A stretch of 64,000 nucleotides of DNA. Source: Rubrivivax gelatinosus IL144 (lineage in GTDB: Bacteria; Pseudomonadota; Gammaproteobacteria; Burkholderiales; Burkholderiaceae_C). Where the stretch lies: assembly GCF_000284255.1 (NCBI RefSeq), contig NC_017075.1, positions 4,464,001-4,528,000 of the forward strand. Reading direction: 5' to 3'. The position numbers and the translations under genes were made by a program. Within the stretch, counting starts at the first letter, position 1. Every line of letters starts with the position of its first letter. Shown here one piece after another: positions 36,368 to 45,225 of this stretch. The notes under the pieces were generated by a model that worked only from the letters and a program-made list of their open reading frames with translations, did not search any database and was not told where the DNA came from.

Positions 36368-37105
36368 TCAGCTGGGCAGCGCGCTGGCGATCTGTTCACG
36401 CACCCGCGCCGCCAGCGCGCGACGGTCGGCGTGGGCACTGGCTTCGGGCGGCAGCACCGTCAGGTGCAGCACCAGCCCTCGGGCCCGGGCGAGTTTCCAG
36501 ACATTGGCGGCCAGCGTCTCGGCGCCGACCCAGGTGGCCGACGGACTGATCGCATGGCCGGGTTCGGCATAACGCAGCGCCACCGCCTGCACCGGCGTGC
36601 CGGTGGCCACCGCCGCCTGCAGCAGGTTGGCGTGGAAAGGCAGCAGCTCGCGGCCGTCGCCGGTCGTGCCTTCGGGGAAGACGGCGACCGTGTCACCGGC
36701 CTGCAGCGCCTCGGCCATGCGGTGCACGACGCGCAGCGCGTCGCGTTTGCTCTCGCGCTCCAGGTACAGCGTGCCGGCGGCGTCGACCAGGCGGTTGGCC
36801 ACCGGCCAGTGGCGCACGTCGGCCTTGGAGACGAAACGCGCCTCGGGGCAGACCGAGTGGATCGCCATGATGTCCAGCCACGACAGGTGGTTGGCGACGA
36901 TCAGCTTGGCGCCGGGGCGGAACTCGCCCTGCACGCGCAGCTCGATGCCCAGGCAGCGCAGCATCGCCGAGGCCCACCAGCGCGTCAGCCGGTGGCGCCC
37001 CGCGGCGTCGCGCCGCGGGAAGATCCACAACACCATCGCGACGCCGCGCAAGCCATGCAGCAGCACGGCGGTCACGCGCCAGGGAGCGCGCAGCACGGCG
37101 CTCAA
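36368..37105 (-). CDS. 1-acyl-sn-glycerol-3-phosphate acyltransferase (PlsC-like)
   Basis: About 245 residues. One hydrophobic segment near the N-terminus ([18 protein letters not shown]), then the acyltransferase motif [11 protein letters not shown] (H-x4-D), [13 protein letters not shown], and the substrate motif [10 protein letters not shown]. Acylates lysophosphatidate or a related lipid at the inner membrane. Start: TTG at 37105 overlaps the upstream TGA (TTGA) with GAGG four bases before it; GTG at 37096 is an alternative. It interrupts an otherwise nucleotide-metabolism operon. Confidence 0.85.
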   Translation of the reverse strand: MSAVLRAPWRVTAVLLHGLRGVAMVLWIFPRRDAAGRHRLTRWWASAMLRCLGIELRVQGEFRPGAKLIVANHLSWLDIMAIHSVCPEARFVSKADVRHWPVANRLVDAAGTLYLERESKRDALRVVHRMAEALQAGDTVAVFPEGTTGDGRELLPFHANLLQAAVATGTPVQAVALRYAEPGHAISPSATWVGAETLAANVWKLARARGLVLHLTVLPPEASAHADRRALAARVREQIASALPS

Positions 37106-38406
37106 GCGGCCTCGTAGGCGACCGTGCCCGCCACCAGCGTCGCGCGCACCCGGCCGGGCAAGGCCATGCCGGTGGACGCGAAGCTGAACGGCGTGTGTTT
37201 GCCCTGGCTGGCCAGCATCGCCGGCGCGACCTGCCATTCGGCCTCGGGGTCGAAGATGCAGACGTCGGCGACGCCGCCTTCGACCAGCCGGCCGGCGCTC
37301 GAGACCAGCGAGCCGACGGCCTCGCCGAGCACACGCACCGGCGATTGCGTCACCGGCGCCAGCGCCTGGGCCAGCGTCAGGCCGTGGTCGCGGCCCCAGC
37401 GCAGCGCCAGGCTCAGCAGCAGCTCCAGCCCGGTGGCGCCCGGCTCGGCTTCGCCGAAGGGCAGGTTCTTCATGTCCTCGGCGACCGGGTTGTGGTCGGA
37501 CACCAGCGCGTCGATCGTGCCGTCGGCCAGCGCGGCGCGCAGCGCGTCGCGGTCGGCGCCCTGGCGCAGCGGCGGCGTCAGCCGCATGTCGGCGTTGAAG
37601 AAGCCGATATCGACGTCGGTCAGGTGCAGCGAGTTGATGCTGACGTCGGCCGTGACCGGCAGGCCCTCGGCCTTGGCGGCACGCACGAGCTTGACGCCGG
37701 CGGCGCTGGACAGCCGACACAGGTGCACGCGGCAGCCGGTGACGCGCACCAGCTCGAGGATGGTCTGCAGCGCCACCGTCTCGGCGGCCACCGGCACGCC
37801 CGACAGACCCATGCGCGTGGCCACCGCGCCCGAGGCGGCGACGCCCTTGCCCAGCCAGCCGTCCTGCGGCCGCAGCCAGACCGTGTAGCCGAAGGTCGCG
37901 GCGTACTGCATCGCGCGCAGCAGCACCTGGGTGTCCTTGATCGACACGTCGACGTGCGAGAAGCCGACGCAGCCGGCTTCGGTGAGCTCGGCCATCTCGA
38001 CCAGCGTCGTGCCTTCGAGCCGGCGGGTCAGCGCGCCCAGCGGGAAGAGCCGGCAGCGGCTCAGCTTGCGGGCGCGGAACTTCAGCATCTCGACGAGACC
38101 GGGCTCGTCGAGCACCGGGTCGGTGTCGGGCAGGCAGACCAGGCTGGTGACGCCGCCGGCAGCGGCCGCCGCCAGCTCGCTCTCGAGCATGCCTTCGTGT
38201 TCCTGGCCGGGCTCGCGCAGGCGCGCGGCGAGGTCGACGAGGCCGGGCGCGACGACCAGGCCGCTGGCGTCGATCGTGCGGTCGGCCTGGAAGTCGCCGA
38301 CCGAGCCGAGGCCGACGATGCGGCCGGAGGCGATCGCGAGGTCGGCCGTCTCGTCGCGGCCGGTGGCCGGGTCGACGACGCGGCCGTTGCGGATGAGGAT
38401 CTTCAT
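37102..38406 (-). CDS. pyrC': Dihydroorotase-like protein, probably inactive (PyrC')
   Basis: 434 residues, dihydroorotase/amidohydrolase fold. The metal-binding H-x-H of active enzymes (DxHxHLREPG) is replaced: here residues 58-67 read DLAARLREPG, so Ala60 and Arg62 stand where both histidines should be. The later HAED segment is RPQD, again without histidine. A histidine in VHLCRLSS and SDHNP remain. This agrees with the inactive DHOase partner known from Pseudomonas, which is needed to hold aspartate transcarbamoylase together. pyrB ends five bases upstream. An active dihydroorotase must then be coded elsewhere. Confidence 0.88.
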   Translation of the reverse strand: MKILIRNGRVVDPATGRDETADLAIASGRIVGLGSVGDFQADRTIDASGLVVAPGLVDLAARLREPGQEHEGMLESELAAAAAGGVTSLVCLPDTDPVLDEPGLVEMLKFRARKLSRCRLFPLGALTRRLEGTTLVEMAELTEAGCVGFSHVDVSIKDTQVLLRAMQYAATFGYTVWLRPQDGWLGKGVAASGAVATRMGLSGVPVAAETVALQTILELVRVTGCRVHLCRLSSAAGVKLVRAAKAEGLPVTADVSINSLHLTDVDIGFFNADMRLTPPLRQGADRDALRAALADGTIDALVSDHNPVAEDMKNLPFGEAEPGATGLELLLSLALRWGRDHGLTLAQALAPVTQSPVRVLGEAVGSLVSSAGRLVEGGVADVCIFDPEAEWQVAPAMLASQGKHTPFSFASTGMALPGRVRATLVAGTVAYEAA

Positions 38407-38411
38407 GGGGT

Positions 38412-39374
38412 TCAGGCCTGGTTGCCGGCGATCGTCGACATCACCGCCATGCGCACCGCGATGCCGAAGGTCACCTGCGGCAGGATGACGCTGTGCGTGC
38501 CGTCGGCGACCGAGGACTCGATCTCGACGCCGCGGTTGATCGGGCCCGGGTGCATGACGATGCAGTCGGGCTTGGCCAGCGCCAGCTTCTCCGGCGTCAG
38601 GCCGTAGTTCTTGAAGTACTCGCCGGCCGAGGGCAGCAGCGCGCCGCTCATGCGCTCGTTCTGCAGGCGCAGCATGATGATCACGTCGGCGTCGCGGATG
38701 CCTTCGGCCATGTCGTGGCAGACGCGCACGCCCATGCCGGCCAGGTCGCCCGGCACGAGGGTCTTGGGGCCGACGGCGCGGATCTCGGGCACGCCGAGGA
38801 TGTTCAGCGCGTGGATGTCCGAGCGCGCCACGCGCGAGTGCACGATGTCGCCGACGATGGCCACCGTCAGCTGCGTGAAGTCGCGCTTGTAGTGGCGGAT
38901 CGTGTACATGTCGAGCAGCCCCTGCGTCGGGTGCGCGTGGCGGCCGTCGCCGGCGTTGACCACGTGCACGTGCGGCGCGCAGTGCTGGGCGATCAGGTAG
39001 GGCGCGCCGCTCTCGCTGTGGCGCACGACGAACATGTCGGCATGCATCGCCGACAGGTTGGCGATCGTGTCCAGCAGGCTCTCGCCCTTGGCGGTGCTGC
39101 TCTTGTTGATGTCCAGGTTGATGACGTCGGCCGACAGCCGCGTCGCGGCGATCTCGAAGGTCGTGCGGGTGCGCGTGCTGTTCTCGAAGAACAGGTTGAA
39201 CACGCTTTTGCCGCGCAGCAGCGGCACCTTCTTGACCTCGCGGTCGTTGACCGACAGGAAGGTGCCGGCGGTGTCCAGGATCTGCGTCAGCACCGCACGC
39301 GGCAGGCCTTCGATGGACAGCAGGTGGATCAGCTCGCCGTGGCGGTTGAGCTGGGGGTTGCGGCGCGAGAGCAT
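38412..39374 (-). CDS. pyrB: Aspartate carbamoyltransferase catalytic subunit
   Basis: First committed step of pyrimidine synthesis, carbamoyl phosphate plus aspartate. 320 residues. Seen: [16 protein letters not shown] (phosphate-binding), [37 protein letters not shown] and [12 protein letters not shown]. The ATG at 39374 follows GGGAGG at seven bases; a GTG 39 bases upstream is less likely. No pyrI regulatory gene is present; the partner is the PyrC' protein just downstream, which points to the class A type of enzyme complex. Confidence 0.95.
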   Translation of the reverse strand: MLSRRNPQLNRHGELIHLLSIEGLPRAVLTQILDTAGTFLSVNDREVKKVPLLRGKSVFNLFFENSTRTRTTFEIAATRLSADVINLDINKSSTAKGESLLDTIANLSAMHADMFVVRHSESGAPYLIAQHCAPHVHVVNAGDGRHAHPTQGLLDMYTIRHYKRDFTQLTVAIVGDIVHSRVARSDIHALNILGVPEIRAVGPKTLVPGDLAGMGVRVCHDMAEGIRDADVIIMLRLQNERMSGALLPSAGEYFKNYGLTPEKLALAKPDCIVMHPGPINRGVEIESSVADGTHSVILPQVTFGIAVRMAVMSTIAGNQA

Positions 39375-39417
39375 CAGCGGGCCTCCCGCTGCGGAGCGTG
39401 GTCGCGGCGGCACGGGG

Positions 39418-39917
<500 letters not shown>

Positions 39918-39921
<4 letters not shown>

Positions 39922-40328
39922 GGGACGAGGGTTCTCAGGTGTTGGTCGAGGATCAGCGCGGCAGCCGCGGCGTCGGCGTCGCGGGCCCCGGCGGCCAGCG
40001 CGTCGACGGTCGTGTAGCGCTCGTCGACCTCGTGCACCGGCAGCCGGAAGCGGCCGTGCAGCTGGCGGGCGAAGCGCCGCGCGCGGCGCGTATTGTCGTG
40101 CTCCGCGCCGTCGGGATGGAACGGCACGCCGACGACCAGCGCGTCGGGCTGCCACTCCTCGATCAGCCGGGCGATGGCGGCAAATCGTGCGTCGCCTTCG
40201 GCGGCGACGGTCTTCAGCGGCCGCGCCTGGGCCAGCAGCGTGTTGCCGACGGCGACGCCGACGCGGCGGACGCCGAAATCGAATGCGAGAAAGCTGCGCG
40301 CGGGTTCAGGCGGAGCGGCCGGGCTCAT
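39918..40328 (-). CDS. ruvX: Holliday junction resolvase-like RuvX (YqgF)
   Basis: 136 residues, RNase H-like fold. Seen: [17 protein letters not shown] with the first catalytic Asp, [10 protein letters not shown], and [10 protein letters not shown] with the Asp-Glu pair. Known functions are in pre-16S rRNA 5'-end processing and branched DNA. It overlaps pyrR by four bases (ATGA) and follows yqgE, the common yqgE-yqgF pair. Confidence 0.93.
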
Positions 40329-40354
40329 TCGAAAGCGTCGAGACGGGCCACGCG

Positions 40355-40924
40355 TCAGGCGTGCCCGGCCTCCTGCGACAGCATGCGCGGGTCGAAGCCC
40401 AGCAGCGACAGCGCCTGGTCGTAGCGCTGCTCGATCGGCGTCTCGAAGATGATCTTCGGATCGGCGTCGACGTTGAGCCAGCCGTTGCGGCGGATCTCGT
40501 CCTCGAGCTGGCCGGCGTCCCAGCCGCTGTAGCCCAGCGTCACCAGCACGCGGCGCGGGCCGCCGCCTTGCGACATCGCCTCGAGCACGTCCTTGCTGGT
40601 CGTCATCTCCAGGCCGCCGGGCACCGACATCGTCGAGCTGTAGGCGTCGCCGTCGCCGGTCTTCTCGTGCAGCACGAAGCCGCGTTCGGTCTGCACCGGG
40701 CCGCCGAAGAACACCGGCTGCTCGGCGAACTCGTCGCGGTCCAGCGGCAGTTCGACGCGTTCGAACAGGTTGCGCAGCTTGATGTCGATCGGCTTGTTGA
40801 TGACGAGCCCGAGCGCGCCGCGCTCGTTGTGCTCGCACAGATAGACCACCGCGCCGGCAAAGGTCTCGTCGGCCATGCCGGGCATGGCGATGAGGAACTG
40901 GTTCGACAGGTCGATGGCGGCCAT
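40355..40924 (-). CDS. yqgE: YqgE/AlgH family protein
   Basis: 189 residues, DUF179 family. Seen: [38 protein letters not shown] at the N-terminus, [16 protein letters not shown] and [19 protein letters not shown], the three conserved blocks. Cytosolic protein of unclear function, linked to alginate regulation in Pseudomonas. First gene of the eight-gene operon reaching 33950. The Shine-Dalgarno sequence abuts the start codon, an odd spacing. Confidence 0.94.
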   Translation of the reverse strand: MAAIDLSNQFLIAMPGMADETFAGAVVYLCEHNERGALGLVINKPIDIKLRNLFERVELPLDRDEFAEQPVFFGGPVQTERGFVLHEKTGDGDAYSSTMSVPGGLEMTTSKDVLEAMSQGGGPRRVLVTLGYSGWDAGQLEDEIRRNGWLNVDADPKIIFETPIEQRYDQALSLLGFDPRMLSQEAGHA

Positions 40925-40930
40925 CCTCCT
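40925..40930 (-). promoter_or_regulatory. Shine-Dalgarno directly abutting yqgE start
   Basis: On the minus strand AGGAGG is followed at once by the ATG at 40924, so the usual 5-9 base spacing is missing. Either initiation is inefficient or the start used differs from the annotated one. Confidence 0.5.
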
Positions 40931-40957
40931 ATCTTATTCCCGGGCACACTGCCGGAT

Positions 40958-42463
40958 GTGAAGAACAGCATCGACCACGCCCTCGTCTGGCTGCGCCGCG
41001 ACCTGCGCACCGACGACCACGCGGCCCTGTACCACGCGCTGCGCGCCGCCCGGCGCGTCTGGTGCGTCTTCCTGTTCGACCGCGACATCCTGGACGCGCT
41101 GCCGCGTGCCGACCGGCGCGTGGAGTTCATCCGCGACAGCGTCGTCGGCGTCGACGCCGAGCTGCGTGCGCTGGCGGCCTCGCACGGCATCGAAGGCGCC
41201 GGGCTGATCGTGCGCCACGGCCGGGCGCTGGAGCAGATCCCGCGCTTGGCAGCGGCGCTCGGCGTGCAGGCGGTCTTCGCCAGCCACGACGACGAGCCCG
41301 AGGCGCTGGTCCGCGACGCCCGCGTGCGCGGCGCGCTGGCCGACGCCGGCGTCGCTTTCCACAGCATGAAAGACCACGTGGTCTTCGAGCGCGACGAGGT
41401 GCTGACCCAGGGCGGCGGCCCGTTCTCGGTGTTCACGCCCTACCGCAACGCCTGGCTGAAGAAGCTCGACGACTTCTATCTCGCGTCCTACCCGGTCGAG
41501 CGTCACGCCGGCGCGCTGGCCCCCAAACCCGCCGGCGAGACGCTGCCGACGCTGGCCGAGATCGGCTTCGAGACCACCAACCTGCACGCGCTGAAGCTGC
41601 CCAGCGGCCCGGCGGGCGGCCGCGAGCTGCTGGCCGACTTCCTGGAGCGCATCGACCACTACGCCGACTGGCGCGACTTCCCGGCCGTCAAGGGGCCGAG
41701 CTACCTGGGCCCGCACCTGCGTTTCGGCACGCTGTCGATCCGCCGCCTGGCGCGCGAGGCGCACCAGCGTTCGACGGCCGGCTCGCGCGGTGCCGAGATC
41801 TGGCTGTCGGAGCTGATCTGGCGCGAGTTCTATCACCAGCTGCTGCACCACCACCCGCGAGTCGTCGGCGGCTGCTTCAAGCCCGAGTACGACCGGCTGC
41901 ACTGGGAACACGGCAAACACGCCGACGAACTCTTCGCCGCCTGGTGCGAGGGCCGCACCGGTTACCCGATCGTCGACGCGGCGATGCACCAGCTCACGCG
42001 CACCGGCTACATGCACAACCGGCTGCGCATGATCAGCGCCAGCTTCCTGACCAAGGACCTCGGCATCGACTGGCGCCGCGGCGAAGCCTGGTTCGCGCGC
42101 CACTTGAACGACTTCGACCTGGCATCGAACAACGGCGGCTGGCAGTGGGCTGCCTCGACCGGCTGCGACGCCCAGCCCTATTTCCGCATCTTCAACCCGG
42201 TCGCCCAGAGCGAACGTTTCGACCCCGAGGGGCGCTTCATCCGCCGCTACCTGCCGCAGCTGGCCAGGCTGCCCGACGCCCTGCTGCACGCGCCCTGGCG
42301 CGCCCGCCCGGCCGACCTGGCCGCCGCCGGCGTCGTGCTCGGCCGCGACTACCCCGAACCGGTCGTCGCCCACGACGAAGCACGCGAACGCACACTCGCC
42401 CGTTTTGCCGCCGTCAAGCCGGTAAAACCCCGAGTCGCGATGGCCCGCAGCCGCGCCGACTGA
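40958..42463 (+). CDS. phrB: Deoxyribodipyrimidine photolyase
   Basis: Light-driven repair of cyclobutane pyrimidine dimers with FAD. About 501 residues from GTG at 40958 (a nearby ATG is out of frame). N-terminal antenna domain (HALVWLRRDLRTDDHAALYHAL) and C-terminal FAD domain: SELIWREFYHQLLHHHP, GRTGYPIVDAAMHQLTRTGYMHNRLRMISASFLTKDL, WRRGEAWFARHLNDFDLASNNGGWQWAASTGCDAQPYFRIFNP. The tryptophan chain residues are in place. Fits class I CPD photolyase. Divergent from yqgE with 33 bases between starts. Confidence 0.93.
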   Translation: MKNSIDHALVWLRRDLRTDDHAALYHALRAARRVWCVFLFDRDILDALPRADRRVEFIRDSVVGVDAELRALAASHGIEGAGLIVRHGRALEQIPRLAAALGVQAVFASHDDEPEALVRDARVRGALADAGVAFHSMKDHVVFERDEVLTQGGGPFSVFTPYRNAWLKKLDDFYLASYPVERHAGALAPKPAGETLPTLAEIGFETTNLHALKLPSGPAGGRELLADFLERIDHYADWRDFPAVKGPSYLGPHLRFGTLSIRRLAREAHQRSTAGSRGAEIWLSELIWREFYHQLLHHHPRVVGGCFKPEYDRLHWEHGKHADELFAAWCEGRTGYPIVDAAMHQLTRTGYMHNRLRMISASFLTKDLGIDWRRGEAWFARHLNDFDLASNNGGWQWAASTGCDAQPYFRIFNPVAQSERFDPEGRFIRRYLPQLARLPDALLHAPWRARPADLAAAGVVLGRDYPEPVVAHDEARERTLARFAAVKPVKPRVAMARSRAD

Positions 42464-42532
42464 CCCCGCTCAACAAAGCCCTCGCAAGCGCAGGGCGGAG
42501 CGCAATTCGCACTTCACTTGACCCCATTTCCT

Positions 42533-42540
42533 GCCGATAT
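42533..42540 (+). promoter_or_regulatory. Possible sigma-28 (FliA) -10 box before the chemoreceptor
   Basis: GCCGATAT matches seven of eight bases of the FliA -10 consensus GCCGATAA. The matching -35 position (42514-42521) is poor (about three of eight). A start near 42548 would leave a leader of about 50 bases with an AGGAG site before the ATG. Suggestive because chemoreceptors often use FliA. Confidence 0.35.
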
Positions 42541-42596
42541 GACGCTGTGGCGGGCCCAAGATCCGGGGCCTGCAATGGACGTCAGGAGCGTGCGCG

Positions 42597-44144
42597 ATGC
42601 ACGTCACGCAAAAAAAGATCTGGGTTCAGCTGATCAGCACGATCGCAGTGGCGCTCACGGTGGTGTGGGCCGTGGGCATCTTCTGGCAAGGCAGGGTCAA
42701 CCGTGAGGCGGCGATCGAGCAGGCCACCGCCTTCTCCAGCAGCATGCACGACGCCACGATGGCCGGGCTGACCGGCATGATGGTGACGGGCACCGTGGCG
42801 CAGCGCGCCGTGCTGCTCGACCAGGTGCGCCAGCTCGACAACATCCGCGACCTGCGCGTGCTGCGCGGCGAGGCCGTGAACAAGCTCTTCGGCAACGGCA
42901 CCGGCGCCGACGCGAACGACCCCGACGAGGTCGAACGCAAGGTGCTGGCCTCGGGCAAGCCCGAGGTGCACGTCGCCAGCGACGAGAAGGGCGAGTACCT
43001 GCGGGTCGTGCGCCCGGCGCTGGCCTCGAAGAACTACCTCGGCAAGGACTGCACGAGCTGCCACCAGGTGTCCGAAGGCACGGTGCTCGGCGTCGTCAGC
43101 ATGAAGGTCTCGCTGGAGCAGACCAACGCGCTGATGGCCCGCCAGCGCTGGCAGACCATCCTGATGGCCATCGTCACCTGCATCCCGGTGCTGATCGTCA
43201 TCTACCCCTTCATCCGCCGCGTCGTCACGCGGCCGCTGGAGGCGGGCGTCGACATGGCGCACGGCATCGCCTCGGGCGACCTGACGCGCGACGTCGTCGT
43301 CGACAGCCGCAACGAGATCGGCCACCTGCAGCGTGCGCTGCACGAGATGCGCGGCAGTCTGGCGTCGATCGTCGGCCGCGTGCGCCGCGGCACCGACACC
43401 ATCGCCCAGGCCTCGGCGCACATCGCCGGCGGCAACAAGGAGCTGGAGTCGCGCACCGAGCATCAGGCCCAGGCGCTGCACGAGACCGCAGTGTCGATGT
43501 CGCGCCTGACCGACGCGACGCGCCAGAACGCCGAACACGCCAGCCAGGCCAACGCGCTGGCGATCTCGGCCTCCGACGTCGCCAAGGCCGGCGGCGCCGT
43601 CGTCGCCCAGGTCGTGACGACGATGGACTCGATCAACGCCGCGTCCAAGCGCATCGCCGAGATCAACCGCGTCATCAACGACATCGCCTTCCAGACCAAC
43701 CTGCTGGCGCTGAACGCCGCGGTCGAGGCCTCGCGCGCCGGTGAACACGGCCGCGGCTTCGCCGTCGTCGCCAGCGAGGTGCGCGCGCTGGCGCAGCGCT
43801 CGTCGCAGGCGGCGCAGGAGATCAAGTCGCTGGTGGACACGACGGTCGAGCAGGTCGGCGGCGGCTCGCGCATGGCGCACCGCGCCGGCGAGACGATGAC
43901 CGAGATCGTCGACAGCGTGAAGCGCGTCACCGACATCATGTCGGAGATCGACGCCGCCAGCCGCGAGCAGATGGCCGGCATCGAGGAAGTCAACCGCACG
44001 CTGGCCAGCCTGGAAGGCGTGACCGGCGACAACGCCCGCCTGGTGCAGGAAGCGGCCAACGCCACCGCGGCGCTGGCCGAGCAGGCCACCGCGCTGGACG
44101 AGGCGGTGAAGCTGTTCCGCCTGCCGGCCAAGAACGAGGCCTGA
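42597..44144 (+). CDS. Methyl-accepting chemotaxis protein with c-type haem sensor domain
   Basis: 515 residues: membrane helix (about 9-30), a periplasmic domain (about 31-187), second helix (188-207), HAMP (about 208-260), and the cytoplasmic signalling domain with the conserved hairpin tip around 363-395 ([30 protein letters not shown]). The periplasmic domain has C152-T-S-C155-H156, a c-type haem attachment motif, placed on the correct side for the cytochrome c maturation system. The surrounding [25 protein letters not shown] is like haem-bearing sensor domains of other proteobacterial receptors. So it probably senses redox potential, oxygen or a haem ligand. No cheW/cheA lies next to it on this strand. 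Confidence 0.92.
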   Translation: MHVTQKKIWVQLISTIAVALTVVWAVGIFWQGRVNREAAIEQATAFSSSMHDATMAGLTGMMVTGTVAQRAVLLDQVRQLDNIRDLRVLRGEAVNKLFGNGTGADANDPDEVERKVLASGKPEVHVASDEKGEYLRVVRPALASKNYLGKDCTSCHQVSEGTVLGVVSMKVSLEQTNALMARQRWQTILMAIVTCIPVLIVIYPFIRRVVTRPLEAGVDMAHGIASGDLTRDVVVDSRNEIGHLQRALHEMRGSLASIVGRVRRGTDTIAQASAHIAGGNKELESRTEHQAQALHETAVSMSRLTDATRQNAEHASQANALAISASDVAKAGGAVVAQVVTTMDSINAASKRIAEINRVINDIAFQTNLLALNAAVEASRAGEHGRGFAVVASEVRALAQRSSQAAQEIKSLVDTTVEQVGGGSRMAHRAGETMTEIVDSVKRVTDIMSEIDAASREQMAGIEEVNRTLASLEGVTGDNARLVQEAANATAALAEQATALDEAVKLFRLPAKNEA

Positions 44145-44155
44145 ACCCCGCGCCT

Positions 44156-44176
44156 GCGGCCGGCGACGCCGGCCGC
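44156..44176. terminator. GC hairpin between convergent genes
   Basis: GCGGCCGGC / GCCGGCCGC with a GAC loop, nine base pairs, midway between the chemoreceptor and the convergent GGDEF gene. No T run on either side, so its terminator role is uncertain. Confidence 0.4.
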
Positions 44177-44199
44177 GGGGGCCGGGCGTGGTCTTCAGC

Positions 44200-45222
44200 T
44201 CAGAACAGGACGACGTCGTCGCCGTCGAGGCGCTGTTCGACGAGATCGCCGCGTGCGACCAGCGCCGCGTGGCTCTCGACGCGGTTGCGGCCGTGCTGCT
44301 TCACGTAGTAGACGGCCTGGTCGGCACGTTCGAAAGCCGAGGTCGGCGTGTCGCTGGGCCGCACCGCGGTGAAGCCGATGCTGACCGTGATGCGGCCGAC
44401 ACGCGGGAAGGCGTGGCCCTCGATCGTCGAGCGCAGGCGCTCGAAGGCGATGGCGGCGGCGGCCGCGTCGTCGCAGCGCATCAACACGACGAACTCCTCG
44501 CCGCCGAAGCGGTAGAGCTGGTCGCCCTGGCGGAACACGCCGCGCATCAGCCGCGCCAGCAGCAGCAGCACCTCGTCGCCGATCAGGTGGCCGTGGCAGT
44601 CGTTGACGTGCTTGAAGTGGTCGATGTCGACGACGCCCAGCCAGGCCGTGTGCCCGCCGCGGCGCAACCCCAGCCGGCCTTCGAGACTCGGCGGCACGGG
44701 CACCGTGCAGCGCATGAAGTTCTCGTCGAAGGTCTTGCGGTTGAGCAGGCCGGTCAGCGTGTCGCGCTCGCTGTAGTCCAGCAGCGACTGGAAGTTGCGG
44801 TAGACGCGCAGCACGCTGCTGATCAGGCGCAGCTGCTCGGTGCCCAGCGGCGAGTGGGTGCGCAACTCCAGCACCGCGTCGCAGTCGCGCTCCAGGTCCA
44901 GCGGCAGCAGCGTCAGCGCCGGCTGGCCGTCGAGCATCAGGCCCTCGCGCTGGCGCAGACAGGTCTGGCGCACCGGGTGCTCGGACAGCGGCGGCAGCGC
45001 CGACAGGTCGGCCCACAGCGGGTCGGCGCTGGGCACGCGGTCGCCGGCGGCGATGCGCGCCCGCGTGAACCAGCGGCGGTCCTCGCCTTCGCCGACGATG
45101 CGGTAGATCGCGATGTCCAGCGGGCGCAGCAGGTCGTGCAGCGCGCTGACCAGCGTCGCGTCCAGCGCGTCGCGGTCCCGGAACCCCGTCAGTTCCGCGA
45201 GATGGTCGGCAACCCGGGACAC
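44200..45222 (-). CDS. GGDEF-domain diguanylate cyclase
   Basis: 340 residues from a GTG start. Residues about 1-160 form a GAF-like sensor region without membrane helices; residues about 165-320 are the GGDEF domain with the active site FGGEEFVVL, fully compatible with cyclase activity, and a product-inhibition I-site RQGD placed the normal distance before it. It should make cyclic di-GMP in the cytoplasm and be feedback-inhibited. Only three bases separate it from the chpA stop, so it is the likely last gene of the pilus chemosensory operon. Confidence 0.93.
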   Translation of the reverse strand: MSRVADHLAELTGFRDRDALDATLVSALHDLLRPLDIAIYRIVGEGEDRRWFTRARIAAGDRVPSADPLWADLSALPPLSEHPVRQTCLRQREGLMLDGQPALTLLPLDLERDCDAVLELRTHSPLGTEQLRLISSVLRVYRNFQSLLDYSERDTLTGLLNRKTFDENFMRCTVPVPPSLEGRLGLRRGGHTAWLGVVDIDHFKHVNDCHGHLIGDEVLLLLARLMRGVFRQGDQLYRFGGEEFVVLMRCDDAAAAAIAFERLRSTIEGHAFPRVGRITVSIGFTAVRPSDTPTSAFERADQAVYYVKQHGRNRVESHAALVARGDLVEQRLDGDDVVLF

Positions 45223-45225
45223 GCT

